Part shown: positions 52,824 through 62,727 of the stretch, in pieces
Numbering within the stretch: position 1 is the stretch's first letter
Layout: each line of letters opens with the position of its first letter
NCBI GenBank assembly: GCA_900752195.1
Contig: CAADUJ010000021.1
Span: 62,001-126,000, forward strand
Length of the DNA stretch: 64,000 nt
Reading direction: 5' to 3'
From: an uncultured Negativicutes bacterium
GTDB lineage: Bacteria; Bacillota; Negativicutes; Veillonellales; Megasphaeraceae
The notes under the pieces: model-generated
Seen by the model: only the letters and a program-made list of their open reading frames with translations
Told to the model about the DNA's origin: nothing
Database searches by the model: none
Program-made: the position numbers and the translations under genes

Positions 52824-54731
52824 TTATCCTTTTCTCGTTGCTGTGAGTTCCTGGATATGAGCAATGACATCCTCTACTGCCATAGCACCGAGGTCGCCTT
52901 TCGAGCGTTCACGGATAGACAGGGTATGGTTAGCCAATTCTTTTTCACCGATAACAGCCATGTACGGAACCTTTTCCATCTGGGCTTTACGAATCTTATA
53001 GCCAATTTTTTCATTGGATTCATCCAATTCAACACGGATGCCCAGCTTCTTGAACTGTGCAAAAATATCTTTTGCATAATCCATGAATTTGTCAGAAATC
53101 GGCAAGAGTTTGATCTGTACCGGCGAAAGCCATACAGGGAATGCACCGGCATAGTTTTCAGTGAGGATACCAATAAAGCGTTCGACACTGCCGAAGCAAG
53201 TACGATGCAACATAACAGGACGATGTTTTTGACCATCTTCACCGATATAGGTCATATCGAAACGTTCCGGCATGAGCATATCGAGCTGAATGGTCCCGCA
53301 CTGCCAGGTACGACCGATGCAGTCTTTCAGGTGGAAGTCAAGTTTCGGACCGTAGAATGCGCCATCACCTTCATTGATTACGTATGGAATATTACGCTTT
53401 TCGATGACGTCATGAAGGGTATTGGTAGCCAATTCCCAAATTTCATCAGAACCCATGGAGTCTTCCGGACGGGTCGACAATTCAACATGGTATTCCAAAC
53501 CAAACTGTTTATATGCTTTATCAAAGAGGTCCATAATGCCATTTACTTCATCCTTGATCTGGCTCGGAAGGATAAAGAGGTGAGCATCGTCTTGCGTAAA
53601 GCAACGTACGCGGAAGAGACCATGCAAGGCACCGTGAAGTTCATGGCGATGTACCAGGCCGAGTTCGGCGACACGCATCGGGAAATCACGATAGCTGTGG
53701 ATATTGCTCTTGTAGACGAGAATGCCACCTGGGCAGTTCATCGGTTTAATAGCATACGGTTCATCATCAATGGTGGTAAAATACATGTTATCGCGATAAT
53801 GATCCCAGTGTCCTGACTGTTCCCAAAGTTGACGATTCAAAATCATAGGCGTCATGATTTCGTCATAACCGGCTTCATCATGCAATTCATGCCAGAATTT
53901 CAAGAGGTTGTTCCGAAGGATCATTCCCTTTGGATGGAAGAACGGGAATCCCGGTCCTTCTTCATGGAAAGAGAACAAATCAAGTTCTTTACCGAGTTTA
54001 CGATGATCACGTTTTTCGGCTTCTTCCAACATGTGGAGATAATCATCTAATTCTGATTTCTTTGTGAAAGCCGTTCCGTAAATACGCTGTAACATCTTAT
54101 TATGTTCATCGCCGCGCCAGTACGCACCTGCAACAGTACGGAGCTTGAAGGCTTTTACTGCGCCAGTCGTGAAAGCATGCGGACCTGCACAGAGATCGAC
54201 AAAATCACCTTGGCGATAAAGAGAAATGACAGCATCAGCCGGAAGATCTTCAATGAGTTCTACCTTGTAATCCTGACCTGCTTCCTTGAACATTTTTAAC
54301 GCTTCTTCTCTCGAAACAACTTCTTTGACAATAGGAATGTTTTCTTTTACGATTTTGGCCATTTCTTTTTCGATGGCATCAAAATCTTCATGGCTGAAAC
54401 GATGTTCTGTATCCATGTCATAATAGAAGCCATTTTCAATAGAGGGGCCGATTGCGAATTTTACATCTGGGAAAAGATGCTGAATAGCTTGTGCCATGAC
54501 GTGGGAAGCAGTATGGCGGAGTGTATCTTTACCTTCCTGATCTTCAAAGGTAAGGAATTCAACAGTCGAACCATCAACGATGGGTTCGCGAAGATCTGTC
54601 ACTTCTCCATTTACCTTTGCGACCAATACTTTTTTTGCTAAGCTATTGCTTAATTCTTTGACGGCTTCGCCTAAGGAAATTCCATCAGCGAAGGATTTTT
54701 TGCTGCCATCTTTTAACAACAATTCTGCCAT
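52824..54731 (-). CDS. thrS: Threonine-tRNA ligase
   Basis: This enzyme charges tRNA-Thr. The 635 residues start MAELLLKDGSKKSFADG (TGS domain). The editing domain follows with HTASHVMAQAIQHLFPDVKFAIGP and its Zn-type Cys/His (FVDLCAGPHAFTTG). The class II core has PMILNRQLWEQSGHWDHYRDNMYF, KPMNCPGG and RTCFGSVERFIGIL, and a C-terminal anticodon-binding domain ends the protein. An earlier in-frame ATG lies inside the leader terminator, so the ATG at 54731 with AAAAGGAGGAAG is used. It is controlled by a T-box. Confidence 0.97.
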   Translation of the reverse strand: MAELLLKDGSKKSFADGISLGEAVKELSNSLAKKVLVAKVNGEVTDLREPIVDGSTVEFLTFEDQEGKDTLRHTASHVMAQAIQHLFPDVKFAIGPSIENGFYYDMDTEHRFSHEDFDAIEKEMAKIVKENIPIVKEVVSREEALKMFKEAGQDYKVELIEDLPADAVISLYRQGDFVDLCAGPHAFTTGAVKAFKLRTVAGAYWRGDEHNKMLQRIYGTAFTKKSELDDYLHMLEEAEKRDHRKLGKELDLFSFHEEGPGFPFFHPKGMILRNNLLKFWHELHDEAGYDEIMTPMILNRQLWEQSGHWDHYRDNMYFTTIDDEPYAIKPMNCPGGILVYKSNIHSYRDFPMRVAELGLVHRHELHGALHGLFRVRCFTQDDAHLFILPSQIKDEVNGIMDLFDKAYKQFGLEYHVELSTRPEDSMGSDEIWELATNTLHDVIEKRNIPYVINEGDGAFYGPKLDFHLKDCIGRTWQCGTIQLDMLMPERFDMTYIGEDGQKHRPVMLHRTCFGSVERFIGILTENYAGAFPVWLSPVQIKLLPISDKFMDYAKDIFAQFKKLGIRVELDESNEKIGYKIRKAQMEKVPYMAVIGEKELANHTLSIRERSKGDLGAMAVEDVIAHIQELTATRKG

Positions 54732-54748
54732 TTTACTTCCTCCTTTTA

Positions 54749-54990
54749 CAAAAAAAGCTCTCGTCCTCAAGGGACGAGAGCTTTACTCACGTGGTTCCAC
54801 CCTAGTTCATGACGGCATACACCATCATGTACTCGAAAGCTGTAACGGTGCCAACCGGGTCACGATACTTAATTTCCCATGACCAGCTCGAAGGCGGTAA
54901 TGTCTATACGCCTTATAGGATACTTACAGCAACTATATCCCTCTCTGCATAAGGTATGTATATCATCATGTCCTTGTCAAAGCCTTTATC
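54749..54990 (-). ncRNA. T-box leader of thrS (threonine-specific)
   Basis: On the minus strand, GCTGTAA and TTACAGC close stem I, and the specifier loop just before TTACAGC reads GGC-ACC-G, so the specifier codon is ACC (Thr). The conserved T-box AGGGTGGAACCACG follows, then a terminator in which AGCTCTCGTCC pairs with GGGACGAGAGCT, followed by seven T. Uncharged tRNA-Thr should pair with the T-box and allow thrS transcription. Confidence 0.93.
54975..54980 (-). promoter_or_regulatory. Probable -35 element of the thrS leader promoter
   Basis: TTGACA on the minus strand at 54980-54975 is a consensus -35. The best -10 at 18-base spacing is TACCTT, which is weak, so the exact start is uncertain. 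It would place the start just ahead of T-box stem I. Confidence 0.4.
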
Positions 54991-55051
54991 AAATTACTCG
55001 TTTAGTATACGTCGATTAAAAATAAAAGTCAAGCCATGGAATACAAACTTT

Positions 55052-56500
55052 TTAGAGGTGTTTTGATTCCTCTTCTAAAATGCGCTGACGCAGGGCTGAC
55101 AACTTTTCACTGCGTTGTACCCACATCGTTTCCGGATTGACGCGGCGTTTGTATTCAGGCCAAAGCGTTTCAATTTCATGGTCTGCATACTCCATAATTT
55201 CCGGTAGCGACGGCTTTTTGTATACCAGTTCGCCATTTTGGAAAATAGGAACGAGCATCTTCCGAACCTCATAAGAGCCACCAGGAAGAATGCGATAGCG
55301 CCAAGGTGTTTGATCACTGCTAAGACGTAAATCCTTGGAAGCATCAATTTCTTCGTCTTCAAGGACGATGATATCCGCTTTCATCTTGCCTGAATCTTTA
55401 TCGTAAATACGAAGGACATTTTTACGTCCCGGATTCGAAATTTTTTCTACGTTATCACTGAGCTTAATCTTCGGTACAAAGGTGTCCCCTTCAAACTGGC
55501 CGGCCATTTTGAATACACCACCCATAGAAGGACTGTCTTTTGCCGTGATGAGGTTCGTCCCTACACCCCAGGAACTGATACAACACCCTTGCAATTTCAA
55601 TTCAGCTATGAGGTTTTCATCGAGGTCGTTCGATGCTGCAATGACGGCATTGGGGAAGCCCGCATCAACAAACATTTTTCGGGCTTCTTTCGATAAATAT
55701 GCTAGGTCTCCGCTATCGAGACGAATACCATAAAAGTCTGGTAATGTTCCAGCATCGCGCATTTCCTGAAATACCGTAATGGCGTCAGGAACGCCTTGTT
55801 TTAACGTATTATACGTATCCGCTAACAAGATGAGACTATTGGGATAGTGAGCCGCATAGGTACGAAATGCCTCTAATTCTGTCGGGAAACTCATGACCCA
55901 GCTATGTGCCATCGTTCCCATGACGGGAATACCAAACTTAGCACCGGCAAGCATATTACTCGTTCCATTAAAACCGCCTACCATGGCAGATCGAGCACCA
56001 TAGACACCTGCCGAAGCACCTTGTGCGCGACGCAAGCCAAATTCCATGAGTGTGTCATTACCAGCCACACAGCGAACGCGCCGTGCCTTTGTTGCAATAA
56101 GGCTTTCATGATTCATAATCATGGACATACACGTTTCCAATAACAACGATTCGTCTTTTTTAGTATCAATACGCAACAATACTTCCTGAGGAAACGCTAC
56201 CGTTCCTTCTGGCATAGCATACATGCTGCCAGTAAAGTGGAACGTGCTAAGATAATGCAAAAATTCATCTTTGAAATTTCCCGTGCTTTTTAAATACTCT
56301 AAATCGTCCTGACTGAAATGAATTTGTGATACGTAGTCGATGAGATGTTCCAATCCAGCTACGACGGTATATCCAGACGCAAAGGGATTGGTTCGATAAT
56401 AGCGGTCAAACACGCAGTTTTGATTATGTTTGCCCTCAAAATATAGACCTTGCATCATCGTTAACTGATATAAATCAGTCAACAAAGCATTTGTATACAC
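55052..56500 (-). CDS. pncB: Nicotinate phosphoribosyltransferase
   Basis: This NAD-salvage enzyme couples nicotinate to PRPP. From GTG at 56500 it has 482 residues opening YTNALLTDLYQLTMMQGLY. The active-site features are FGLRRAQG, FNGTSNMLAGAKFGIPVMGTMAHSW and YGIRLDSGDLAYLS. The GTG start is preceded by GGGAGG at eight bases; the longer frame would run into the promoter. It is transcribed alone from a good promoter (TTGGCG, 17 bases, TATAAT). Confidence 0.92.
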   Translation of the reverse strand: MYTNALLTDLYQLTMMQGLYFEGKHNQNCVFDRYYRTNPFASGYTVVAGLEHLIDYVSQIHFSQDDLEYLKSTGNFKDEFLHYLSTFHFTGSMYAMPEGTVAFPQEVLLRIDTKKDESLLLETCMSMIMNHESLIATKARRVRCVAGNDTLMEFGLRRAQGASAGVYGARSAMVGGFNGTSNMLAGAKFGIPVMGTMAHSWVMSFPTELEAFRTYAAHYPNSLILLADTYNTLKQGVPDAITVFQEMRDAGTLPDFYGIRLDSGDLAYLSKEARKMFVDAGFPNAVIAASNDLDENLIAELKLQGCCISSWGVGTNLITAKDSPSMGGVFKMAGQFEGDTFVPKIKLSDNVEKISNPGRKNVLRIYDKDSGKMKADIIVLEDEEIDASKDLRLSSDQTPWRYRILPGGSYEVRKMLVPIFQNGELVYKKPSLPEIMEYADHEIETLWPEYKRRVNPETMWVQRSEKLSALRQRILEEESKHL

Positions 56501-56528
56501 TATACTCGCCTCCCAATTATTTGTATAT

Positions 56529-56557
56529 ATTATACCGCAAATGCATGTACTCGCCAA
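56529..56557 (-). promoter_or_regulatory. Promoter of pncB
   Basis: On the minus strand TTGGCG (56557-56552), a 17-base spacer and TATAAT (56534-56529) make a good vegetative promoter. The start would lie near 56522, giving a leader of about 20 bases. Confidence 0.75.
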
Positions 56558-56631
56558 TATTTTTTTTGCACGATTGCCTTGATTCTACGCCCTGACATGA
56601 GGCTGCTTTCTGTTACCCGCCGTCTCGTAAA

Positions 56632-56667
56632 GGCATAGTTATACATTGTATAATTTGTGCCTTTTTT
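56632..56667 (+). other. AT-rich hairpin followed by T6 in the pncB-pcrA divergent region
   Basis: GGCATAG-TTATAC pairs with GTATAA-TTTGTGCC over about 13 bp with one bulge, then six T on the plus strand. It could be a terminator of an unseen plus-strand transcript or a regulator site for pncB. The rest of the 306-base gap (56501-56805) holds the two promoters and no open frame I can support. Confidence 0.4.
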
Positions 56668-56767
56668 AAATGTGCTCAAAGCGGTTCACCTGCTTGAAGG
56701 TGATACTGTCGAGCCATTACGTGAACAGTCTTGTAGATAGCTCTGGAAAACAAAGCAGGGAATCTTG

Positions 56768-56776
56768 TGATATAAT
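56768..56776 (+). promoter_or_regulatory. Extended -10 of the pcrA promoter
   Basis: TGATATAAT ends at 56776, about 30 bases before the start codon, and is a good extended -10. No clear -35 is seen. Confidence 0.6.
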
Positions 56777-56805
56777 AAACATACTAATCTATAGGAGGAT
56801 TCACC

Positions 56806-58959
56806 ATGGATATATTGGCAGCCTTGAATGAGGAACAGCGTAAAGCAGTTACGACGACAGAAGGATATGTCCGCGTCATTGCAGGAGCCGGTTCGGGTAA
56901 GACGCGAGCGTTATCGCACCGTTTTGCCTATCTCGTCAATCAAATCGGTATTATGCCAGGCAACATTTTATGCGTAACGTTTACGAACAAAGCAGCCAAT
57001 GAAATGCGTCAGCGTATCCATCGGCTGACAGGCGATAATGACACGGGATACGTGAATACCTTCCACGGCTTTTGCGTTTCCATTCTTCAGGAAGATAGCT
57101 ATGCGCTGCAATATCCTAAAAGTTTTCTTGTCCTTGATAACAGCGACATCGACGAAATGCTTCAGCTCATTTATGATGAACGAGGCCTTACGCTGCGGGA
57201 TATGACCTTTTCTAACGCTCGCGATATGTTTGAAATCCGCAAAATATTCAAAGAGCCTGAGTACTATACGCTCATGCTCACGTTGTCTACAGAAAAGCTT
57301 CACGATTTATATATGAAGGCTCAAACCATTGAGGATATTCTGTTTTATGGGTATTTATACCAGGAGAAAAAATGCTTTGGTCTCGACTATAATGACCTCA
57401 TCATCTTTTCTCTATATATCTTTGAAACACACGACGATATTCGTCTCAAATGGCAACAGCGACTGGAATATATCATGATTGATGAATTCCAGGATATTGA
57501 CAGCTTGCAATATCGTCTGATGACAGTCCTGTGTAGCTATCACCAGAACTTATTTATTGTTGGCGATCCAGATCAGACTATCTATACGTGGCGTGGTGCC
57601 AATGTCAAATACTTACTGGACTTTGATAAGGCCTTTCCAGGGACAAAGACCATTATGATGAACAAAAACTATCGCTCGTCACCACAGATTATAAAAGCCG
57701 CCAACACCCTTATTGCTACCAATACGATGCGCATAAAAAAAGAGCTTGTGCCCACTTGTGACAACGGAACCGACGTGTTATGTCATTTAGCGGATGACGC
57801 CAAAAAAGAAGCCGATTGGGTCGTGTCACAAATCATGGCGCTTCAAGAAAGAGGAATAGACTACAGTGATATGACCGTGTTGTACCGGGCTCACTATATT
57901 AGCCGGATCTTAGAAGAAACGCTCATGAAAAAAAAGATTCCCTATGTCATATATAGTGGTGTCCCTTTCTTTGGACGCCGCGAAATCAAAGATGCCTTGT
58001 CGTATCTTCGCATGATTACCTATGAAGATGATTTATCGTTTCTTCGCGTTTGCAATACTCCTAAACGAAATGTAGGCAAAAAACGCATTGCCTACTTAAA
58101 AGAATATGCTGCACAACACAGGTGCTCTCTCTACGAGGCATTACGTGAATCCTTAGATGATACGTTTTTTAAAGGTACGAAGGCCGCTTCTTTTGTAAAT
58201 CTTATTGATCGATTCCACGAAGAAAGTCTCAACCGGCCAGTATCAGAGGTCATGGCAGATCTCATGGAGCAATCGGGATATGAAGCCGCTCTCAGGACAG
58301 AAGGAAGTCAGGAACGACTTGATAATCTGGCTGAGTTAAAGCAATCTATATATGATTTTGAAACGACCTGTGGCGAAGAATGTACGTTAGAATATTATAT
58401 CTCTCATATTGCCTTATTGACGAATAGCGATACGGCCGAGCCGGGCAATCGCATCAAACTCATGACGATTCATGCTGCAAAGGGATTAGAGTTTCCGTAT
58501 GTCTTTCTGTATGGCATTTCTGAAGGTATGTTTCCATCCCGTCGGGTACGCACATGGGAAGGAATGGAAGAAGAACGGCGCCTTGCTTTCGTCGCCATGA
58601 CGCGGGCGGAAAAAGGGTTGTTTCTTTCATCAGCATCGGGTCTTACTCTTGACGGATCCATTCGATATCCATCGCGTTTCATTTTTGATATGGGTGATAA
58701 AGCCCTCACCTTCACACCTCAGCCATCACAGGAATATTTACATGAGGCAAAAGAAGTGATTGAATCAAAAAACGATCGTCTCTACATAAAAAAAAGCACG
58801 GCCCTTGCATTTCATAAAGGCGACCGCATCCGTCATGATGTATTCGGAGAAGGAAAAATTCTTTCCATCCATGAGGGCAATCATTTTTATGAAATCCAAT
58901 TCGATTCGCTTCCGACGAAACGAAAGATATCGTTCCGTGTACACTTGACAAAAGTCTAA
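56806..58959 (+). CDS. pcrA: ATP-dependent DNA helicase PcrA/UvrD
   Basis: This superfamily 1 helicase works in repair and plasmid or replication fork processing. The 717 residues have Walker A (GAGSGKTRALSHR), TFTNKAANEMRQR, Walker B (IMIDEFQDID), GDPDQTIYTWRGA, LMTIHAAKGLEFPYVF and VAMTRAEKGLFLS. The last 50 residues form the small Tudor-like tail typical of PcrA (GDRIRHDVFGEGKILSI). An AGGAGG box precedes the ATG. Confidence 0.94.
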   Translation: MDILAALNEEQRKAVTTTEGYVRVIAGAGSGKTRALSHRFAYLVNQIGIMPGNILCVTFTNKAANEMRQRIHRLTGDNDTGYVNTFHGFCVSILQEDSYALQYPKSFLVLDNSDIDEMLQLIYDERGLTLRDMTFSNARDMFEIRKIFKEPEYYTLMLTLSTEKLHDLYMKAQTIEDILFYGYLYQEKKCFGLDYNDLIIFSLYIFETHDDIRLKWQQRLEYIMIDEFQDIDSLQYRLMTVLCSYHQNLFIVGDPDQTIYTWRGANVKYLLDFDKAFPGTKTIMMNKNYRSSPQIIKAANTLIATNTMRIKKELVPTCDNGTDVLCHLADDAKKEADWVVSQIMALQERGIDYSDMTVLYRAHYISRILEETLMKKKIPYVIYSGVPFFGRREIKDALSYLRMITYEDDLSFLRVCNTPKRNVGKKRIAYLKEYAAQHRCSLYEALRESLDDTFFKGTKAASFVNLIDRFHEESLNRPVSEVMADLMEQSGYEAALRTEGSQERLDNLAELKQSIYDFETTCGEECTLEYYISHIALLTNSDTAEPGNRIKLMTIHAAKGLEFPYVFLYGISEGMFPSRRVRTWEGMEEERRLAFVAMTRAEKGLFLSSASGLTLDGSIRYPSRFIFDMGDKALTFTPQPSQEYLHEAKEVIESKNDRLYIKKSTALAFHKGDRIRHDVFGEGKILSIHEGNHFYEIQFDSLPTKRKISFRVHLTKV

Positions 58960-58966
58960 TATTAAA

Positions 58967-59012
58967 AAAGCAGTTACCCTGTGATCCGTATGTCCATAGG
59001 GTAGCTGCTTTT
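58967..59012. terminator. Bidirectional terminator between pcrA and the EamA transporter
   Basis: AGCAGTTACCCTGTG pairs with CATAGGGTAGCTGCT. A run of A before and T after gives tails in both directions. Confidence 0.85.
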
Positions 59013-59021
59013 ATATTCGTA

Positions 59022-59906
59022 TTAAGACAGGCGCAGAATCTGACGGCTTGGAATCTGGGCTGCAAAAATACCGACTGTCATAAGAATGCATCCCATGAAT
59101 TCACGTGTCGTCATCATTTCACCAAGAATGAGGAAACCACTTAAAGCACCAAAAATCATTTCAAAGCTCATGAGAAGTGAGGCTTCTGTTGCAGGCACCT
59201 TTTTCTGGCCGATAATTTGAAACGTAAAACCAATGCCACTGGAGAAAATACCGCAGTACAGAATAGGAATGGCTGAATCCACAAGTTGCGTCACTGTCAG
59301 CTCTTCCCCTACAAATGGCATGGTAAGGAAATTGAAAAGCGCACAAAAGAGAAATTGCCCGACTGCAAGGCTCAGACCAGAATAAGATTGGACAAAACGG
59401 TCGATGACGAGGATGTGTAGTGACCAGAACGTAACGCCCACAAGGCAGAGCAAATCACCTAGATTAATGAAACTGTTATCACTGTGATACGCCAAGAAAT
59501 AAAGTCCTACTACAGCTGTAAGGCATCCGATGACATGGGAAATACAGAGGGGTTTCTTTAAAAATGTACCGATGATGGGTACTACAACGATATAAAGAGC
59601 CGTAATAAATCCAGCCTTTCCGGCAGTTGTATAAAAAATTCCGAGCTGCTGTAAGGCGGCACCAGAATATAAGATAAATCCACAAATAGCACACGCCCCA
59701 ATGAGCGGTATGGCACATGGCTTTGTTTCTTTGGGGCCATCGTGTTTTTTGCTCAGCCATATTATCACAGGCATCACACAAAGGGCACCCAACAGAAAAC
59801 GCATGCCATTGAAGCCGAATGCACCAATGGCGCCTGTACTCATTCGCTGTGCGACAAAGGCACAACCCCAGAAAAATGCAGCAGTCAATAAGAATAGACG
59901 ATACAT
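59022..59906 (-). CDS. EamA/DMT family transporter
   Basis: The 294-residue protein has about ten membrane helices arranged as two EamA repeats. The first starts MYRLFLLTAAFFWGCAFVAQRM, and the second contains LVGVTFWSLHILVIDRF and PATEASLLMSFEMIFGALSGFLILGE. The substrate of this drug/metabolite transporter family cannot be read from the sequence. The ATG at 59906 follows AAGGATG; the frame opens nine codons earlier without a ribosome-binding site. Confidence 0.86.
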   Translation of the reverse strand: MYRLFLLTAAFFWGCAFVAQRMSTGAIGAFGFNGMRFLLGALCVMPVIIWLSKKHDGPKETKPCAIPLIGACAICGFILYSGAALQQLGIFYTTAGKAGFITALYIVVVPIIGTFLKKPLCISHVIGCLTAVVGLYFLAYHSDNSFINLGDLLCLVGVTFWSLHILVIDRFVQSYSGLSLAVGQFLFCALFNFLTMPFVGEELTVTQLVDSAIPILYCGIFSSGIGFTFQIIGQKKVPATEASLLMSFEMIFGALSGFLILGEMMTTREFMGCILMTVGIFAAQIPSRQILRLS

Positions 59907-60108
59907 ATACGAGACATCCTTTCTTAAAAACAATCTGAAACTAATTATATCAAAAAAAAGCGCCTGTTTCTATGGATGATACAGATCTTTGGAACTGTAT
60001 TGCCATCGTACAAAAATAGCCTTTCCCGCTCATCTGTGATAGAATAAGTGCAAGTATGTGTATGGTCCTGCATCTTACAGGGCCTACAGTGAAACGAGGA
60101 GAAAAACC

Positions 60109-61827
60109 ATGAATTTAGACGGTATTACCTTACATTGCATTACGAATGAATTGGTCTCTATTTTACAAGGAGGGGCTATTTCAAAAATATATCAACTCGA
60201 CCAACGTTCGTTATATTTCCGCATTTTCAATGAAACAGGCATTCATCATCTTATCATTACCCTGGATGATGCGCCTCGTCTTTATATTTCCAACCGGGTA
60301 CCACCTACTCCGGATGTACCGACAGGACTTTGCATGTTTCTCAGGAAATATTACGAAAATGGCCGTATCGCCTCTATAAAGCAACTACATCTGGATCGTT
60401 TAATCGATATAGACGTGGATATTTTAGACGTATCAGGGAAACTCGTCACGCGAAAAATCCATGTTGAGCTCATGGGTAAATATAGTAATGTCATTTTTAC
60501 GGAAGATGGCATAATCATTGAAGCACTCATCAAGACAGCTAAAGGTAAAACGGCTGTCCGCACGATTGCACCGAAGACACCATATGAGTTCCCACCTAAC
60601 TTCATGCGCATGGACCCCTTTGAGTTTTCACCGTCAGAAATAAAAGAAATGCTTGATATGAATGACGATGAACCCCTTTCCAAGTGGATGCTAAAGCGTT
60701 TTAACGGTATGAGCACCCTTGTACTGAACGAATTATCCTACCGAACGGATATAGATACATCCCAGTCAGTGGCGTCTTTGACAGACCAGGAAAAAACGTG
60801 CTGGGCTCAGAGCATCTATGAATTCGGTACAGAATTAAAGGGAATCGAAGGAGCATACGTCTATACGGTAGGAGCTAAAGAGGTTATCTTCCCATTGGAA
60901 CTTAAAAGCCTTGCAGCCTATCCACGACGTCATTTTACGCGTATCGGAGAATATCTTAGTGACTATCAATTAACACATCATATTCTCAACGGCGAACACA
61001 TTGAGCTTCAAAAGAAAGTGTCAAAGCTAATTGAAAAGCAGAAACGAAAAATTAAACGTATTGCTCAGGAAATGAAGGAAACGTCTAAAATGGACACGTA
61101 TAAACTCTATGGCGATTTGCTCATGATCTACGCCTACGAAAAGCATGACCATGAAGAGCAGGTTACGTTACGCAATCTGTTGTCACCTGAACAAGAACCC
61201 GTGACGATTGCATTGAACCCTGCTTATTCCATGACAGACAATGCCAATCGTTACTATAAGCGCTATACGAAGATGCGTAACCGGATTCAGAAATCCGGAG
61301 AACTTCACAAGGAAAATGAAGACTATTTAAACTATCTTTACTCTCTCGAATACGCACTTGAAAATGCGAGTACAAAAGCGGAAATAGCCGATATTAAAGC
61401 AGAGATGCATGCCATGGGCCTCATCAAATCAAGCAGCAAGGACAAACTGCGTCGTGAATTTTCTCAGGATATTTTGACCGTTATCATCGACGGTCTGGAA
61501 ATCTGGATTGGCCGCAATAACAGGCAAAACGATTTTCTCACGTTCAAGAAGGCCCACCCTTATGATTTGTGGTTCCACGTCAAAAATCGGCCAGGCTCCC
61601 ACGTCATCCTGGCCTGTCATCATGCCAAGCCGTCAAATCGTCAGTTAGAAGCTGCTGCCGAATTAGCAGCCTATTATAGCAAGGGGCGAAATGATGGCAA
61701 AGTCGAAGTCGATTGTACCCTCGTCCGAAACGTCAAGAAGCCGTCTCACGGAGCACCGGGATTCGTCGTATTTGAAGGACAGGATACGTATAATGTAACA
61801 CCTAAAAAATGGGAATCAACTGAGTAA
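60109..61827 (+). CDS. rqcH: RqcH/NFACT family ribosome quality-control protein
   Basis: The 572-residue protein binds stalled 50S-peptidyl-tRNA and adds C-terminal alanine tails in Firmicutes; older annotations call it fibronectin-binding protein. Domains in order: NFACT-N (MNLDGITLHCITNELVSIL), a helix-hairpin-helix and coiled coil (about 300-430, many Lys/Glu), and NFACT-R (KAHPYDLWFHVKNRPGSHVIL). The ATG at 60109 has GAGGAG eight bases before. It stands alone with its own terminator. Confidence 0.92.
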   Translation: MNLDGITLHCITNELVSILQGGAISKIYQLDQRSLYFRIFNETGIHHLIITLDDAPRLYISNRVPPTPDVPTGLCMFLRKYYENGRIASIKQLHLDRLIDIDVDILDVSGKLVTRKIHVELMGKYSNVIFTEDGIIIEALIKTAKGKTAVRTIAPKTPYEFPPNFMRMDPFEFSPSEIKEMLDMNDDEPLSKWMLKRFNGMSTLVLNELSYRTDIDTSQSVASLTDQEKTCWAQSIYEFGTELKGIEGAYVYTVGAKEVIFPLELKSLAAYPRRHFTRIGEYLSDYQLTHHILNGEHIELQKKVSKLIEKQKRKIKRIAQEMKETSKMDTYKLYGDLLMIYAYEKHDHEEQVTLRNLLSPEQEPVTIALNPAYSMTDNANRYYKRYTKMRNRIQKSGELHKENEDYLNYLYSLEYALENASTKAEIADIKAEMHAMGLIKSSSKDKLRREFSQDILTVIIDGLEIWIGRNNRQNDFLTFKKAHPYDLWFHVKNRPGSHVILACHHAKPSNRQLEAAAELAAYYSKGRNDGKVEVDCTLVRNVKKPSHGAPGFVVFEGQDTYNVTPKKWESTE

Positions 61828-61830
61828 AGG

Positions 61831-61860
61831 AAAAAACGTGGCTCATAACCACGTTTTTTT
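61831..61860. terminator. Bidirectional terminator between rqcH and cvfB
   Basis: AAAAAACGTGG pairs with CCACGTTTTTT around GCTCATAA-type loop sequence, with T runs in both directions. Confidence 0.88.
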
Positions 61861-61868
61861 ACATATCC

Positions 61869-62726
61869 TTATTCGTCTAAATAGGTCCACCCATCTTGTT
61901 GATGGATTTTTTTCTCCTTCATCAGGTGACCAAGAGCACGCTTGAATGCAGCCTTGCTAAGGCCGAATTTTGCTTTTATGACAAGGGGTGCAGTCTGATC
62001 ACTGTAAGGCATCTTTCCGTTTCTCGTATGGAGAAATTCGAGAATCTTTGTGCAATCTTCTTCCATGGCTTTTTCCTTCACTTGACGCAAGGAAACATTG
62101 ATGCGCCCATCTTCACGTTTATAGGTAATACGTGCTTTAACCATCTGTCCGATGAGGATGGGACCGTTGCATTCACTTTTATGAAGGAATGCAATCCATC
62201 GTTCCCGCGTCATGAGGTAGGCCCCTTGATCAGTCATGTTATAGACAGCCCCTTCAACCCAATTGCCTACTACCGCATCTGTGGCCGGCTTGGAGGCGCG
62301 ACGCATTTCGTCTTCTACTTCCATGGATACAGCAAGGCGGTGGGACTTATCTTCATATAGCTTGACCCACACGTACTCCCCTTCTTTGGGACGACCTTTC
62401 ATTTCAGCAAAAGGCATGAAAATCCCTCGTTCTGTGCCTACATCCACGAAGGCACCGAAACGTGTCGTATTGATGACGGGAGCATAGCCAATCTGACCGA
62501 TTTTTAATTTTGGCAGACGCATGCTTGCCGTCAAGCGGCCTGATGGATCATGATAAAGAAAGACTTCTACTTTATCTCCAACGGCGACATCATGGGTCTG
62601 CTGATTCTTATGAAGCAGTATATCGTCGTTCGTATTGCCAGTGCCACCGTCTAAAAAAGCTCCCATTTCACCGATTCGGAGTACTTCTAAGGTGACAATG
62701 CTGTTTTCCTGTAATACTTGTTCCAT
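61869..62726 (-). CDS. cvfB: CvfB-like S1 RNA-binding protein
   Basis: The 285-residue protein is built of tandem S1-type OB folds (VLRIGEMGAFLDGG, VINTTRFGAFVDVGTERGIFMPFAEM, NMTDQGAYLMT) and a C-terminal winged helix (FGLSKAAFKRALGHLMKEKKI). CvfB/YitL relatives bind RNA and affect virulence gene expression in Staphylococcus; the role here is unknown. The ATG at 62726 follows AAGGGGAA, one base beyond the rsfS stop, so the two are probably co-transcribed. Confidence 0.88.
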   Translation of the reverse strand: MEQVLQENSIVTLEVLRIGEMGAFLDGGTGNTNDDILLHKNQQTHDVAVGDKVEVFLYHDPSGRLTASMRLPKLKIGQIGYAPVINTTRFGAFVDVGTERGIFMPFAEMKGRPKEGEYVWVKLYEDKSHRLAVSMEVEDEMRRASKPATDAVVGNWVEGAVYNMTDQGAYLMTRERWIAFLHKSECNGPILIGQMVKARITYKREDGRINVSLRQVKEKAMEEDCTKILEFLHTRNGKMPYSDQTAPLVIKAKFGLSKAAFKRALGHLMKEKKIHQQDGWTYLDE

Positions 62727-62727
62727 A

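Noticed and set aside
52857..53816. A 319-codon plus-strand frame inside thrS
   Set aside because: Long, but wholly antisense to the conserved thrS core with no ribosome-binding site; results from codon bias.
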